DNA from: Bisporella sp. PMI_857
Taxonomy: Eukaryota; Ascomycota; Leotiomycetes; Helotiales; Helotiaceae
Length of the DNA: 64,000 nucleotides
Reading direction: 5' to 3'
NCBI GenBank assembly: GCA_021307315.1
Contig: JAJSPD010000047.1
Location: forward strand, 248,001-312,000
Position 1 is the first letter of the stretch, and each line of letters starts with the position of its first letter. Both the position numbers and the translations under genes were made by a program. The notes below the pieces were generated by a model, which saw nothing but the letters and a program-made list of their open reading frames with translations, did not search any database and was not told where the DNA came from. Positions 24,986 to 36,219 of the stretch are shown here, one piece after another.

Positions 24986-27039
24986 ATGGCGGCGTATCAG
25001 TACCGGCCAATCAACTATCCTGAAAGCGATAGCCTTGATGTGAGGCTAGTGGTGATCCTCCTGGACAGTTTGAGGATGAAATTTGCTGTGAAATAATTTA
25101 TGAGAAGTTGAGGATCGGAAAGAAAGATGAAATAGGTGAAAATGGTGTTTGTCATCGGGCTCCCAGTAGTAACACTGACTCCTGGTCTCAGTTCCAGTGT
25201 CTGAGGCGCTGTTATGTGCCTGGAGAGACACCTCCCTTCCAGCCAAGGACGTAACATTAGATGGGCTGCCATTCCAGGTCACTGTGAACCTCCAAGATAC
25301 GCTGCGCTATTTGTGAACCGAGCACGTCTCTTGGGTTGTCTGGATTAACCCTATTTGGATTGACCAAGGTAATATCATGAAGAGAAATCAAATGGTGCTT
25401 CATATACGAGATATTTACAAGTCGGCACATTGTGTTGTGGTTTGGTTAGGTCTTGATATTCATCTTGATGATACGATTGAAGAAAGTAGCGGCGCCACCC
25501 AGTCACAAAGCGCTTGAACTCTTGCAGATTCTCACGGATACCTATCGGGAATTTTGTGCACAGAATAACAAGGTTGACCTTGCCTCAACGAATAATATAT
25601 ATTCACGAATCTACAACGAGTTTCTCAAGGAGAAAGCACTCCCTGCGATCTCCCGCCTCCGGATGGTAGAGACGCAGAAGCAGTCACACTGGCTCTGCCT
25701 TCAAGCGCTGCTTGGTCGGCAATGCTTTAGACGCATTTAGGTGCTGCAAAAAGCCTTGGTTTCCAAGAGTGCGGTCGTACAGAATGGCCATCAAACATCG
25801 TCGCGGCATAATTTCTGGTTTGCCACAATATGTCTGATTCTGTTTTTTTTTCATGGGTAAATATAGGACTAGATGGTCTCTTCTGGTCCGCATCGCACAT
25901 TTTTCTTTTTTTAAAGCTGATCCCCACTATCGTGGACTTCATTCTCCTTGTAGTCCTGTATTTCCGTTGTTTGCATTGTTACGATTCACAAGTGATTTTG
26001 AGGCAACAGACCTTCGGGACAAAATATACGCTGTTCTTGGTCTTCTATCTCCAGGTGTATCCCAAAATATGATAAAACCAAACTACGACCAATCGGTTAA
26101 TAATGTTTATGCAGAGACAATCCGTCAAATCCTTTTACTCAGTCATAAATCCCATGATTCTTTTACCAGTGCAAAAATAGTGAACCAGTTGATTTCGACG
26201 GAGCGACGTCGGGTAGTTCATGGCTGCCCACAGACTGTATGGGCAACGAGACAAGGAATCAGTCTCAACAACTCATACCAGGAATTTATCGATTCATAAA
26301 TCGGCCTTCTAACAGACGTTGACATACTACCTTGTGCAGCTGGTAGTTCTCGAAGTCGTGTGGTATTCTCTGATGAATAGTCGCCTTTGATCGTTGTTGA
26401 GGGATTTAGGCGAACCGATAGCGGAACCCTGTGTTAACTTTGAAAGAAACGAAGCGCTAGAAGGTTCAGATCTCAGCAGGCTTGAGAGAGTATTGTTTAT
26501 GAAAGAAATTCTCGACGTGTGGGAATCTATGGTAAATGGAAATATCAGCGATGTCAATCCTTAGAAACTTGACGGCATCCAGACGGCTATCGCAGTCATT
26601 CTTCTTGATGATAATTTTATGGCGCTTTATGGATAAAAGTGTCAGACCGGAAATGAAAAATTGAAGCTCTACCAGGATTTTTATGGCATTTTAAAGTTCA
26701 TCGCATCAAGTGGAGCGTGATAGCGAGGGTGAAAATACGAGCTCTGGAAAACTTCTGGAGTTAAATCGCTATGCGATGACTGTTTATGATTCTATCTTTG
26801 AATGCCTACTATAGATAACTACATCAGGACATCTGGGGCTTACAGTCACGTCGCACGGTGTTACGGTGGGGGACTCGATATACATCCTTCTCGGCGGCAC
26901 AATGCCGTCCATTCTTAGAGAAAATGGCGCTCAATATCGCTTAATTGGACGCAGCATGATTCAAGTTATGATGAGAAGGAAGATGATGGCGGAGCTAGAG
27001 GTGAAAGATGAAAATCTGGAACAGTTTGCGATCCGATGA
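24986..27039 (+). pseudogene. HET-domain (heterokaryon incompatibility) pseudogene
   Basis: Decayed copy of a HET-domain gene. From the ATG at 24986 the frame reads like a HET N-terminus (YQYRPINYPESDSLDVRL), then breaks. The core is recognisable near 25258-25450: PFQVTVNLQDTLRYL, stop, then WINPIWIDQGN and DIYKSAHCVVVWLGLD, matching the family signature around an aromatic-D-A-I-C-I-N-Q block. Near 26004 FEATDLRDKIYAVLGLLSPG is the conserved LRDKIYALLGL motif. Near 26850 the tail GVTVGDSIYILLGGTMPSIL and then RLIGRSMIQ is the HET C-terminal element. At least four in-frame stops and several frameshifts separate these blocks. Many stops are TGA or TAA at places where a C-to-T change would make them, consistent with RIP. 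Start and end are approximate. Confidence 0.85.
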
Positions 27040-28114
27040 GTACGATTGGGTATTGAGACGACAAGAGATTGCTGCTGAGCTGACGGCCAATCATATCAGT
27101 CGTTAAGTGCCTTCGTGGGTGGACGCTGACGGCGGATATAACAGCGCATGGGAAGCCACCTTAAATTGATCACCAGTGATCTATAGGGAGTTATGTATGG
27201 ATTGTGCCCAACCTGCTGCCTTTTATTGATACGTGTTCTTCAGGGCAGAAGCACTCATCGGATGTCTGCATGCTGAATTCCGCGCCTTGAAACTCATTAA
27301 GAACTTGCAGCACGGTGTGGAATTTATGACGAATCCTCTTGTAACTTAACTGTATATTTGAGGCTAGAGACTTATATTCTACGCTGAGAGCAAGATTGTC
27401 TAATCACATTTGGGGAGATGGCTAGGCGAGGGGGTCGTGGGGTACGCCTCTTTACGAGAAGATAAGGCAGTCCTCTATCAGATAACCTGCAACGCTGTAC
27501 GAAGTAGAATGACTTGACAGTGCATTGCAGACCCTGGCCCTTGTCTGAAATGGCGAGTGTTCTGCTGAGATGGTGTTGGCGCTGCACTTTTGTATGACGT
27601 ATACAAAAGTATAGCTCACCTATGCAGCTATTCAGGATTTGAGGAAAGCAGAACGTGTTAGATAATTTGTTAATGTCATAATTGGAGGTAATTTGATGAA
27701 CCCGAAAGTAGGAGTGGAAAGAAGCCATACTGAGAGAAGAAAAATCGGCTTGAACCCGAATTCGTCGATGGGCATAGATAGGAGGCAAATATAGAATTAA
27801 TATTCACATATCACCATGAGCAAACGTGAAGCGTAAGTCCATTGCCAATCATAGACAATGAACGAATGGTATTGGTCACGGTATAACCGTGGCCTGTTGA
27901 TCATAGCTTCTCCATGATCGTATCGTCAAATCTCTGTGCTTGCTAAATCGTAACCTCACTCCCAAATGCTCGTGTCAAACTCCAAGTCACATATGTGCAG
28001 CCATACCCTCATAGGCATGAAGTTACCCTGCTCCATACATCATTCAATAATGTTCGCCCAGCGACGGTTGACAAATTCAACACTCGATGTTGTGTCAACT
28101 GCGGTGCTCCTTTC
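27040..28114. other. Intergenic region, no gene seen
   Basis: AT-rich sequence after the HET relic. A 138-codon open frame on the minus strand (27372-27788) has no motif and a chance-like composition. Confidence 0.45.
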
Positions 28115-28387
28115 TCACGACGACTGTTCAGGACTTTCGCTGCTCATACCGCCTGTGCCTCTCTCGTCCCTTAGTGTTGCATGTGCACTTGTCCCTTCGT
28201 TCTGGTAACCACTCCTCCTTCGGGCACTGCGACTCGCGGCTTCCATCTGCTTCTTCGTATGCTGGTGCATGATCTTACTGTATGAAGATAGATCTACTGG
28301 GGCCTCCTGATCTGATGGATATGGGTCGGAAATTGATGGATCTGGAAAGTGTGATTGATATGTGGACTGAGGATATGTGAATGACAT
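28115..28387 (-). CDS. Small hypothetical protein (90 aa)
   Basis: Single-exon frame of 90 residues: an N-terminal Tyr/Pro/Ser-rich part, then a basic helix with KIMHQHTKKQMEAASRSARR, then a Ser/Glu-rich end. The helix has protein-like periodicity and I have the impression of similar short fungal proteins, but I cannot name one. A pyrimidine-poor, AT-rich leader precedes the ATG. It stands alone in a gene-poor stretch. Confidence 0.5.
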   Translation of the reverse strand: MSFTYPQSTYQSHFPDPSISDPYPSDQEAPVDLSSYSKIMHQHTKKQMEAASRSARRRSGYQNEGTSAHATLRDERGTGGMSSESPEQSS

Positions 28388-31300
28388 TTTGACTTTTGAG
28401 GATATGAAATGTGTGGCTGTTCTTATTGCGATAAAATATAATGAAATTCGAGTATAGATGCTACGTATGGTATAACGTTTGGAATCTGATGATTCGGCGT
28501 AAAGCTAGGTTTTGGAGTGTTGGTCCCGAATATATATAACCTTGGGTTGAGCGAGACTTGCGCACAACCAATGCTCCATCCCACTCCACAACTGGTTGCC
28601 GCTATCAAGGCCCTACTTCTGTGCTTTGCCCACTATGCTCAAAGCGACAAAGATGAACGTCTCGATGCCAATATCCGTGTTGCTCGACATCACTCGACAT
28701 CGCTCATCATCCTATCAAATTTCTCAAATTCTAGATGAAAGTGGAGGAGGAATGGTGATCCTAGAGGAGCAAAAGACCCTGCAGATCCTGGCATGCGGAG
28801 GCGTCATTGGCGATGTCATGAGGTGGCGTGCTACCAGCTCTCTTCGCACAAATGAAAACTCGTTATTGGAGTTTAGCTTCGCCAGCTAACACAGTAGCCA
28901 GTTGTTTGGCTTTCAGGGTCTAGGGGGAAATATTCGCAAGACACGAATTTTGATGCAAGATGGATGGGGATATGATAGGGATTTTCGAAATTGCATTCAC
29001 CTCGAGCGGCGAATCCACACGTTTGATCTGTTTACCAGCTGTGGCCATTGCCTTCTAGACAGATCGTACGCAGATTACTAGCAAAGTCAAGTGATCCGAA
29101 CATAGGCAATGAGCCACACGCAGAGGCACAACAGGCTTATTTCTCTCACCGACTTAGTCCCAAGGCGAGGCAGGATCAGCAATCTGCCTTGCGGACCGAG
29201 GAATCAGGGTGAGGTAAGCGGCAGGGGCGCTGAAGTTCCACTGTTCACCTATGGAAGCGGGATCCACGAATCTTATCCTTTAGGGGACGGGATTCCACAT
29301 TTGCGCCCCAGGATTGAGTGCGACATTTTGATGTCATATCACTCCCAACATGCATATGCGCATATACACCCGAAGGAAATTACAGAATTGCATATTTTCA
29401 TTTAGGAAAAGGCGCAAAGGTATATTTTTTGTTCTTGGAGCTTCGGAACCTGAAGTTTACCACAAGTTCAGCTTGTTCCTGTCGAAGCTGCCAGTGAATG
29501 CCAAGTTTCAAAGCAGGTTCATTCGTCAGCTAAGCAGGCATATCCTCAACTAGTCACACAAACAACAGGTAAATGCTGAAATATATACTTCTTACGGGTA
29601 AATTAATCGACTCTGATATCGCTACCAAGTCAACAAGCCGTTCAATATCAGCCTCGTAGCCTGGATACTCTTTTCACGACCAGTCGTTTCAACGTATGCC
29701 AAGTCCCCGTTGACATCACTGGCAAGCATAAATAACCCTGTAAAGAAGACCCTGCATACGGCTCCAAAAATAACCGAGCCCAATTAGCACGCCTTTGAGA
29801 TAAATTTCTTGGCATACGCTAGCACGCTTCAGGAGGCAAATACTGTTGATCATGACTCCCGCAATATGGCAAATAGAAGGGGGAAGGGAAGGGACGGCGG
29901 ATGCAACAACGAACAACAACAACCACTTCGCGCTTCCGAGTAAGCTTCCTCTATTGTTTGGGTTGGTGTCGGCGGCTGGCCATGATGGAGGAATGATGAA
30001 GTAATGATGTGTATATGGTGATCAGTACCTAAGGAGAAAGATGTGATGAATGAAAGCTCCTCTCAAACCCACAGGGGAGATTAGAATGCCATAATTCTCT
30101 AGATTTCTTACTCCTCAAATTGATTGCTATGGAACCAGACATGGAAGGCGCGGATTTTGACTCTACCACGTCTAACCATATATTGGTAGTCTAAAAACAT
30201 CATATTGCTTGTGAATTTTCACGCGGCTTCTTTTCCACTCCCGTTAGTTTGTAGGCGGGACTGACGTCTAGCGGACACCACTCTGCGAGTTCCAACACCG
30301 TGCTGCAACCTCTCGAACTCCAGTATAAGAATGGTCTAAAAACGCTTGTACCGCGCCAATGATCACTAATTCGAACCTTTACAGTAGTTTCTCGCCCAAG
30401 AATTATTTGCAAAAGAGGTCTGTTTACCTGCTGATCTCCCGACTCGGCTTGGAAGAGCTTGAGGCTAGACTTTCGTCATGATCTTCAGGCTCATGTTCGT
30501 CTGCGACTATTACCACCCTCTACTGTAGCATGCTCGCCAAAGCAACAACAGCACCTCATGCAAAGCCGGGATGTGCATCGACCGATCGTGCTGCTGGAAA
30601 CGGATCGCGATTCCGTAGTTTCGTAACCTCTCACCTCAAGCACTAGTAGAATCAAGCGTTGAAAGCACTTGCAAGGTAGCCATTTCCCTACTTTGCTTGA
30701 AGTACAATATAGACGCACCTTCGAAAGGTCTTCCTTCTTAGATAGCATGTCATCCGATTGTAGGGGGGAGATTCCGGGTATCCCAGGTCGAATTTGAGAT
30801 TCAAGCCGGGGTTTGTTGTGACGTCGAAGCTAGCATATGAGACGATGCGCCAACTACGATGAAGTCATAACCAGCCATACTGATTCTTGAGGTTGAAGCG
30901 TACGCTGGTCTCGCCAACCTGGGCATGGTCCGAAAACCGTTTGTGGATCTATGTGCAGCTTTCTTTGGTTATCTACAAGAGTGTATGCCATCAATTTAGA
31001 AACCAACTTCTCGACCAGCTCCAGGAGGATCGGCTATCTTTGCAAGATGGTGTTCCTGGGCGGTACTAGTCTTTCTCATCTTCCTTCCACCGTTTATCCC
31101 AACCTCTTCCCTTGTACTATTTGACGCCTTTTCCCTTTTCTTGTTTGTATCTTGCACTTCTTTATTGTATGCGTTACCTTGAACTCTGAATTCATATCCA
31201 TATTTCATGACATGCCATGATAATTGAAGCTTCGCTCTTCCAACCTGTCGTCTAAAGAGGATGCAGATGCATAAAATAAAAGCCAAAGCCTTGACCTTGT

Positions 31301-31440
31301 CTGCAAGCACCATTTAACTGTGATACAACAGAGGCAGTCACTTTTATCTGATATTTAGGGAACGTCCATTTTTAGTTCTGCCCAGGCCTAGGCCTCCTTT
31401 ACCTATAACATCATCAAACACTGTCCCTACTCCACGCCAT
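28388..31440. other. Gene-poor accessory DNA
   Basis: Three kilobases with only short, motif-free open frames on both strands. No tRNA, repeat array or recognisable gene relic is seen. Confidence 0.4.
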
Positions 31441-31529
31441 CACGTCTGCAGACCTCCCTTGGAATCAACTGCTGACAATCCGCCAAGAACAACAGCAACA
31501 GAAACAGAAACAGCACAACAACGACAACG

Positions 31530-31575
31530 AGAAGAAGAAGAAGAAGAAGAAGAGGAGGAGGAGGAGGAGGAGGAA
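31530..31575 (+). repeat. GAA/GAG purine trinucleotide repeat
   Basis: A run of GAA then GAG triplets, about 15 units, encodes a poly-Glu stretch in one frame. Seen directly. Confidence 0.85.
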
Positions 31576-32025
31576 CCCATCAGCGCAATGATCAGCGGGT
31601 TCTACTACTCAATGCACAAACAGCCGTCATCTCAACCCCCAACTTAGCTCTCGCCCTGAACTACGTTCATGATATCGCTCCACTGACCAGCCATGTGAGC
31701 TAACCCGCCTTAGAAACCAAAGCCGATACCGCACTTCTAATCCCAAGACATACCTCTGATGCAGCATCAATTCATGAATCTCTTCTCGATCTACGAGTCA
31801 CCATCTGTCGCTTCCTTGCGTTCCTACAAGATTACCGAGTTATTGATCGCCATGCCGTATGACAGCATCAGGGAAGAGCGTGCGAGCTGGGAATACATGA
31901 GGATGGTTGCGGGGGCCAGAGGTTTCAACTTCCCGAGTTTGGATCTGCTATTGGTGCAGGAGATTCCAGCCTTGAAGAAGACGGGACGGGCGAAGGGCTT
32001 CGGGGTGCTGTTGCATTCTCTGTGA
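31560..32025 (+). pseudogene. Possible decayed coding sequence, unknown family
   Basis: Two protein-like stretches lie in different frames. The first reads NLALALNYVHDIAPLTSH, one stop, then ALETKADTALLIPRH and SLLDLRVTICRFLAFLQDYR. The second frame continues with SWEYMRMVAGARGFNFPSLD and LLLVQEIPALKKTGRAKGFG before a stop at 32025. The pattern of one stop and one frame change between plausible helices suggests a broken gene. I do not recognise the family. It may also be chance. Confidence 0.3.
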
Positions 32026-33699
32026 TGTTGCAGGATCAGGTTGAGGCGACGTAGACTTTGATTATGGCTCAAGGGAAATTTACCTCACCTCCAGCTAAGT
32101 AAAGCACTTCTGAATCCTTGACATGGCTAAAAGCTCCAGAGATATCAACCTGAGTTAACTGTGCTCATGCGTCTATAGGATATCACCTTTCTCCTTCTCA
32201 GCTTACTATTTCTTCGCGCCTCCACTAGATAATTTTCCGTTTTGCAATAACATGCAGAAGAGGAGGGACCTTATGTCGCATCAGAAAAGAGAACAGGATA
32301 TCGACTAGGCTGAGGCAAGCCAGCGCCAGCAAGTCAGATCCACAGCCTGCTGGGGTGAATGCACCTTATTGAGGTATCACAACCACTACTCTATTCTATG
32401 TTCTTCGCCTCCGCCCTGCTCTTAAGAGAGTCGCTCTTTCGCCCCTTGTTCAATCTTCTTCCCTTACCCGAGCTCAATCTAACTGGGTGACCGCGCTTGT
32501 GATCCAGCCCCTGGGTGGGCAAGATATTGATTCTTGACCTTTCGTATTTTCACTTGCAAACAAACAGGTAATATTAGGAGTGCACACGTAGAATTCTTAC
32601 ATTAAGGTGAAGCATGGATTTAATACCCGACATTTTTCTAACAAAGTGTTATTGGTGAAGTTCTACTAGTCATTTTTTGAGAGGAGCCCTAAATGCTCTG
32701 CATAGGCGTGGCTTAGAGCTGGATGATCTAACAAACTATTCTTATAGCTTTGTATTTGTTGTATTTCCTATCATGCCTATGCCTCAGGTGTCAAGCAGGA
32801 AGAGGCTCAAGGATATGCTTATTTGTAAGAGCGACATATCCTTGACGTTGTGGCCAAGTGCATGCTTTCCTCTTCGCCGATCTCGAATGATACACATGCG
32901 GCAGACCAGATATTGATATGATACTGTGGTATTAAGCACCGAATAATATGGCATCTCCCACGCAAGTTTCAGGTAATTTAGTGCAATATTCACGACACGT
33001 GATCCTAGAATCACGTGGTATAAATTACTAAACCTAGCCGGGATTGAGCATGCAAATATACGAGGAATAATATGATTCTTTCAAATAAGTATCATCATTT
33101 GGGGTAATACAATATTCATTTTAGTTGACACATCCATTTGATGTCATCACGTGCACGCAGGCATCGCTATCCCTTCTTCGCCAGGTTGAAGGACTTCGCC
33201 ATGTTAAGAATAAATGACACCCCCAAGAACTATTGGGTTTCGAATATCACAAGCTTGACATGACCTATAATTACAGAATTGCCACTGAAATGAGAAGAGA
33301 CTCTGACATGCAGGAATGCAAAGACTGTTCAGCCTTGTTTTTCTGCATGCATGAATACTTGTCACCTCCCCTAAGGCAGCACTTTGAATGGGATGTTATA
33401 TCTCGGGCGCTGTGTGCCCTCCTTGAATGTGAGATCTGACAGAAGCAAAACAACGGTGAATTTCTTCGCGCATATGCTCTAGGATGATTGGCCACCTGTG
33501 TTTTTGAGAAAGTTGAATGGCCATGGCCATGGCCACGGTCCCGACCTTGCCAGGCTACAGTCCCTAGAGCACGGCAGGCGATGAGACTTGGGGGTAACTT
33601 GCCCAGCAGACTAGCAAGAAAATTTTCGAGAAAGTGCATATGAAGAGAGTCCATCCTGCCTGGAAGATGGCTTGAATCCTGGCATTTGCGCTTTCAAAT
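32026..33699. other. Intergenic region, no gene seen
   Basis: AT-rich sequence upstream of the mid-protein zinc-cluster regulator; only short open frames. The 127-codon minus-strand frame at 33271-33654 has no motif. Confidence 0.4.
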
Positions 33700-36219
33700 A
33701 TGGCTTTCAATTCAGTTCCACAAAATCAGGTGACTCTCTGGCATAGCCTAACACCGTATGCCACAATCGATCATGACGATGTTGAGCCACAATCTCGACC
33801 CAAAAAGCGGCAAAGGACTCATTATCAGCAAGATGCCCAAACAATCGGGCCAGGCTACACCAACTTTAATCTCAATCCACACGGAACTCAAATCCCTACT
33901 ATCTTTCCCTGGAAGAGGACAGAATGGCCGATGAAATCACAAAAACCCCCATACGATGGGAGCTTCTCTGAGTACAGCTTCGTACGGTCATCGGTTTCAT
34001 CTGAATGGATTCAATGTGGGGTGCAGACGGACTTGGGAAGTTCGCAGGATTTACTTTCCAATGCATGTAGCACACCTGCATCCGTTGAGCCTTCAATGCC
34101 TTTCTCTTGTGCGCATATTACCTCAGTTGCACCAACTGGCCACATTCCCGAGATCTCCGATATGAACTTCCAGGATTCGAATAGTATAGCTGGTTGTTCC
34201 GGAGGAGTAGACATGCCCGTGGTACCTTACATCCATTTAGACATGCCTGGTGACTCCTGGATACCGCACATGTTCTCTCCGTCGCACATTGATGTAATCC
34301 AAGCAGATCATGAGCCTTTAAGGTCCGACACCTGCTATTGGCCGGCTAAGTCAACCATAGAGGACTGTGTTAGGGATCCCCCCGACGAGCAGGCTAGCCT
34401 CACTTTTTCTGATATTTTTGGAGAGACGGGCATAGACAGTGGTAATGAACCCCTACAGGAAATAGATTTTGGGACTCATACTGGCGGTGATTTGGGCTTG
34501 CAATTCAATATGACTTTCGACGAGGAACCGGGTTACGCAATTATCCATAGGCGCCTTAATTCTGAATTGAACATCTCAACAATCACAAATGAAACCTCAC
34601 CGAACACCGGGATGAAGGCAAGCGACATCTATCCTCAGAGCTCCTCACCGGTTATTTCAAATTTCGAGTTCCGAAATACCACAGTATCTGATCTGAGATC
34701 GAATGCGGCCGTTAAAGCGAAAGGACGTCGTATTCCTGCTAAACGGAGGGGTCCACTCTCTGGTGAAGGCGCTAGAGAAGCTAGTGAAATGAGGAAATTA
34801 AAAGCATGCTTGTATTGTTCACTGTCTAAAACAAAGGTATTCTTGGCGCAATCTTCAGTCTCGAGCGATTACTAAAGAGTCTTTTGTAGTGTGATGCAGC
34901 GAAAACCTGCGGATCCTGCGGCCTAAAAAAACAACCTTGCTTAAGGTTCCGTTTAGAACAAGATACTAACTTCTTGTTCCCAGACACTATTGCAGGGCAC
35001 CTCTCTCAAGGTGCGGCGAAACATTTATCGAGAGAACTCGCTGGAGAGTTTGTGGGCCCAGTAATAGAAGTGCAAGTGACATGTGGCAGTGGCTTCTCCC
35101 CGATAAAAGTGAAGGTCATGGAGTTCAAGCCTAAGATGGAGAAACACTATGTTGTTCCCATCATCAGTTCGAATTCAAAGACTAATCGGGCTCTTGAGCT
35201 GACTCGAACTGCGATGCCTATAGCTCTCCAACCAAAGGATATGGATTGCTTGATGAAAACATGGAGCGAAAATGTGTCTGAAATGATTGAGGATGAAGGG
35301 GATATCTTAAAAGTATTGCCACGGAGGATAAACAAAATAGCAAGAGGATTGATCGTTGCTATTTCTAGATATCACTGCTTAATTCGCGTTCCAGGAACTG
35401 TAAGACACTTGGTAGCCTTTACGGTTATGGAATGAGGCTAAATTTTAACAGACGAATCTTGTGGGCAAGGCCCTCAAACTTTACGCTATTTATATTTCTA
35501 TGGACAGGGTTTTCAAGTTTTCTCGGGATTCTGAGCTGATGGTATATGAGAAACTAGGCGGATCGAATTTTCCTAAGCGCCATACAACAGCCATAACGAG
35601 GCTGTTCAATCGACAAATCAAGACTGTCATAAATCAATATCTGCGCCATGAGACGGCGGCAATTCTGAAGAAACTAGACTTGATTCTGCGGAAAGAAAAT
35701 TCGAAAGAGTTTTGGCCATCGGCATTTTGCGTCTTATGTCTACTCTGCATATGCATTGAAGAGATACAAATCGCTATTGACCTTGCTTTTTGGCAAGACA
35801 GCAAGGGAACTGAGAATAGTTCTTCATTAGAGAGCGTCAGCGCGTGTCATGATTTAGAGGAACATCTTTACCAGCACATCACGCGTTTGTTTCATGGAGC
35901 CTACCGTTCACGGTCATCCAGCACCAACTCAGGGTATAACCCCATCCAAGATGCTCCAGGATCTCAACTGGGCGATAACTGTGTAGCTCTCGTGCGTGAC
36001 GTCTGGCGGATAATGTCAAAAGATGGTGAGTTTTGTCTAGCCATAAAAAAATTGGCCTAATATTATGTAGAAGATTATATCTCTGAATGTGCAAATATTT
36101 CGACTGCGGGTGGCCAAAGCACATCGTTGAATGATCACTTAATGTTCCGAGAAAGGAACTCAGGACGTCTTCTTTGCAAATTCTTGAAGTCTTTTCGAGT
36201 ATCCGGTGGCCGAAGGTAA
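33700..36219 (+). CDS. Regulator with internal Zn2Cys6 cluster
   Basis: Predicted DNA-binding protein of 789 residues; exons 33700-34836, 34890-35399, 35452-36025, 36071-36219. Unusually, the zinc cluster is in mid-protein. Removing the intron 34837-34889 aligns six Cys at residues 370, 373, 380, 386, 389 and 396, spaced C-x2-C-x6-C-x5-C-x2-C-x6-C, preceded by a basic segment (AKGRRIPAKRRGP). The first 350 residues are Ser/Pro/Asn-rich and acidic, like an activation region. The part after the cluster is helical and unlike the common fungal_trans domain. In the last exon another frame looks more protein-like than the annotated one, so the true C-terminus may be broken by an indel; see findings. 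Targets are unknown. Confidence 0.8.

Noticed and set aside
24986..27039. HET locus as a functional multi-intron gene
   Set aside because: Stops occur inside conserved blocks, and introns with proper sites cannot remove them without losing the motifs.
31459..31647. Frame with a long Glu run
   Set aside because: The Glu run is a GAA/GAG microsatellite; the surrounding codons show no domain.
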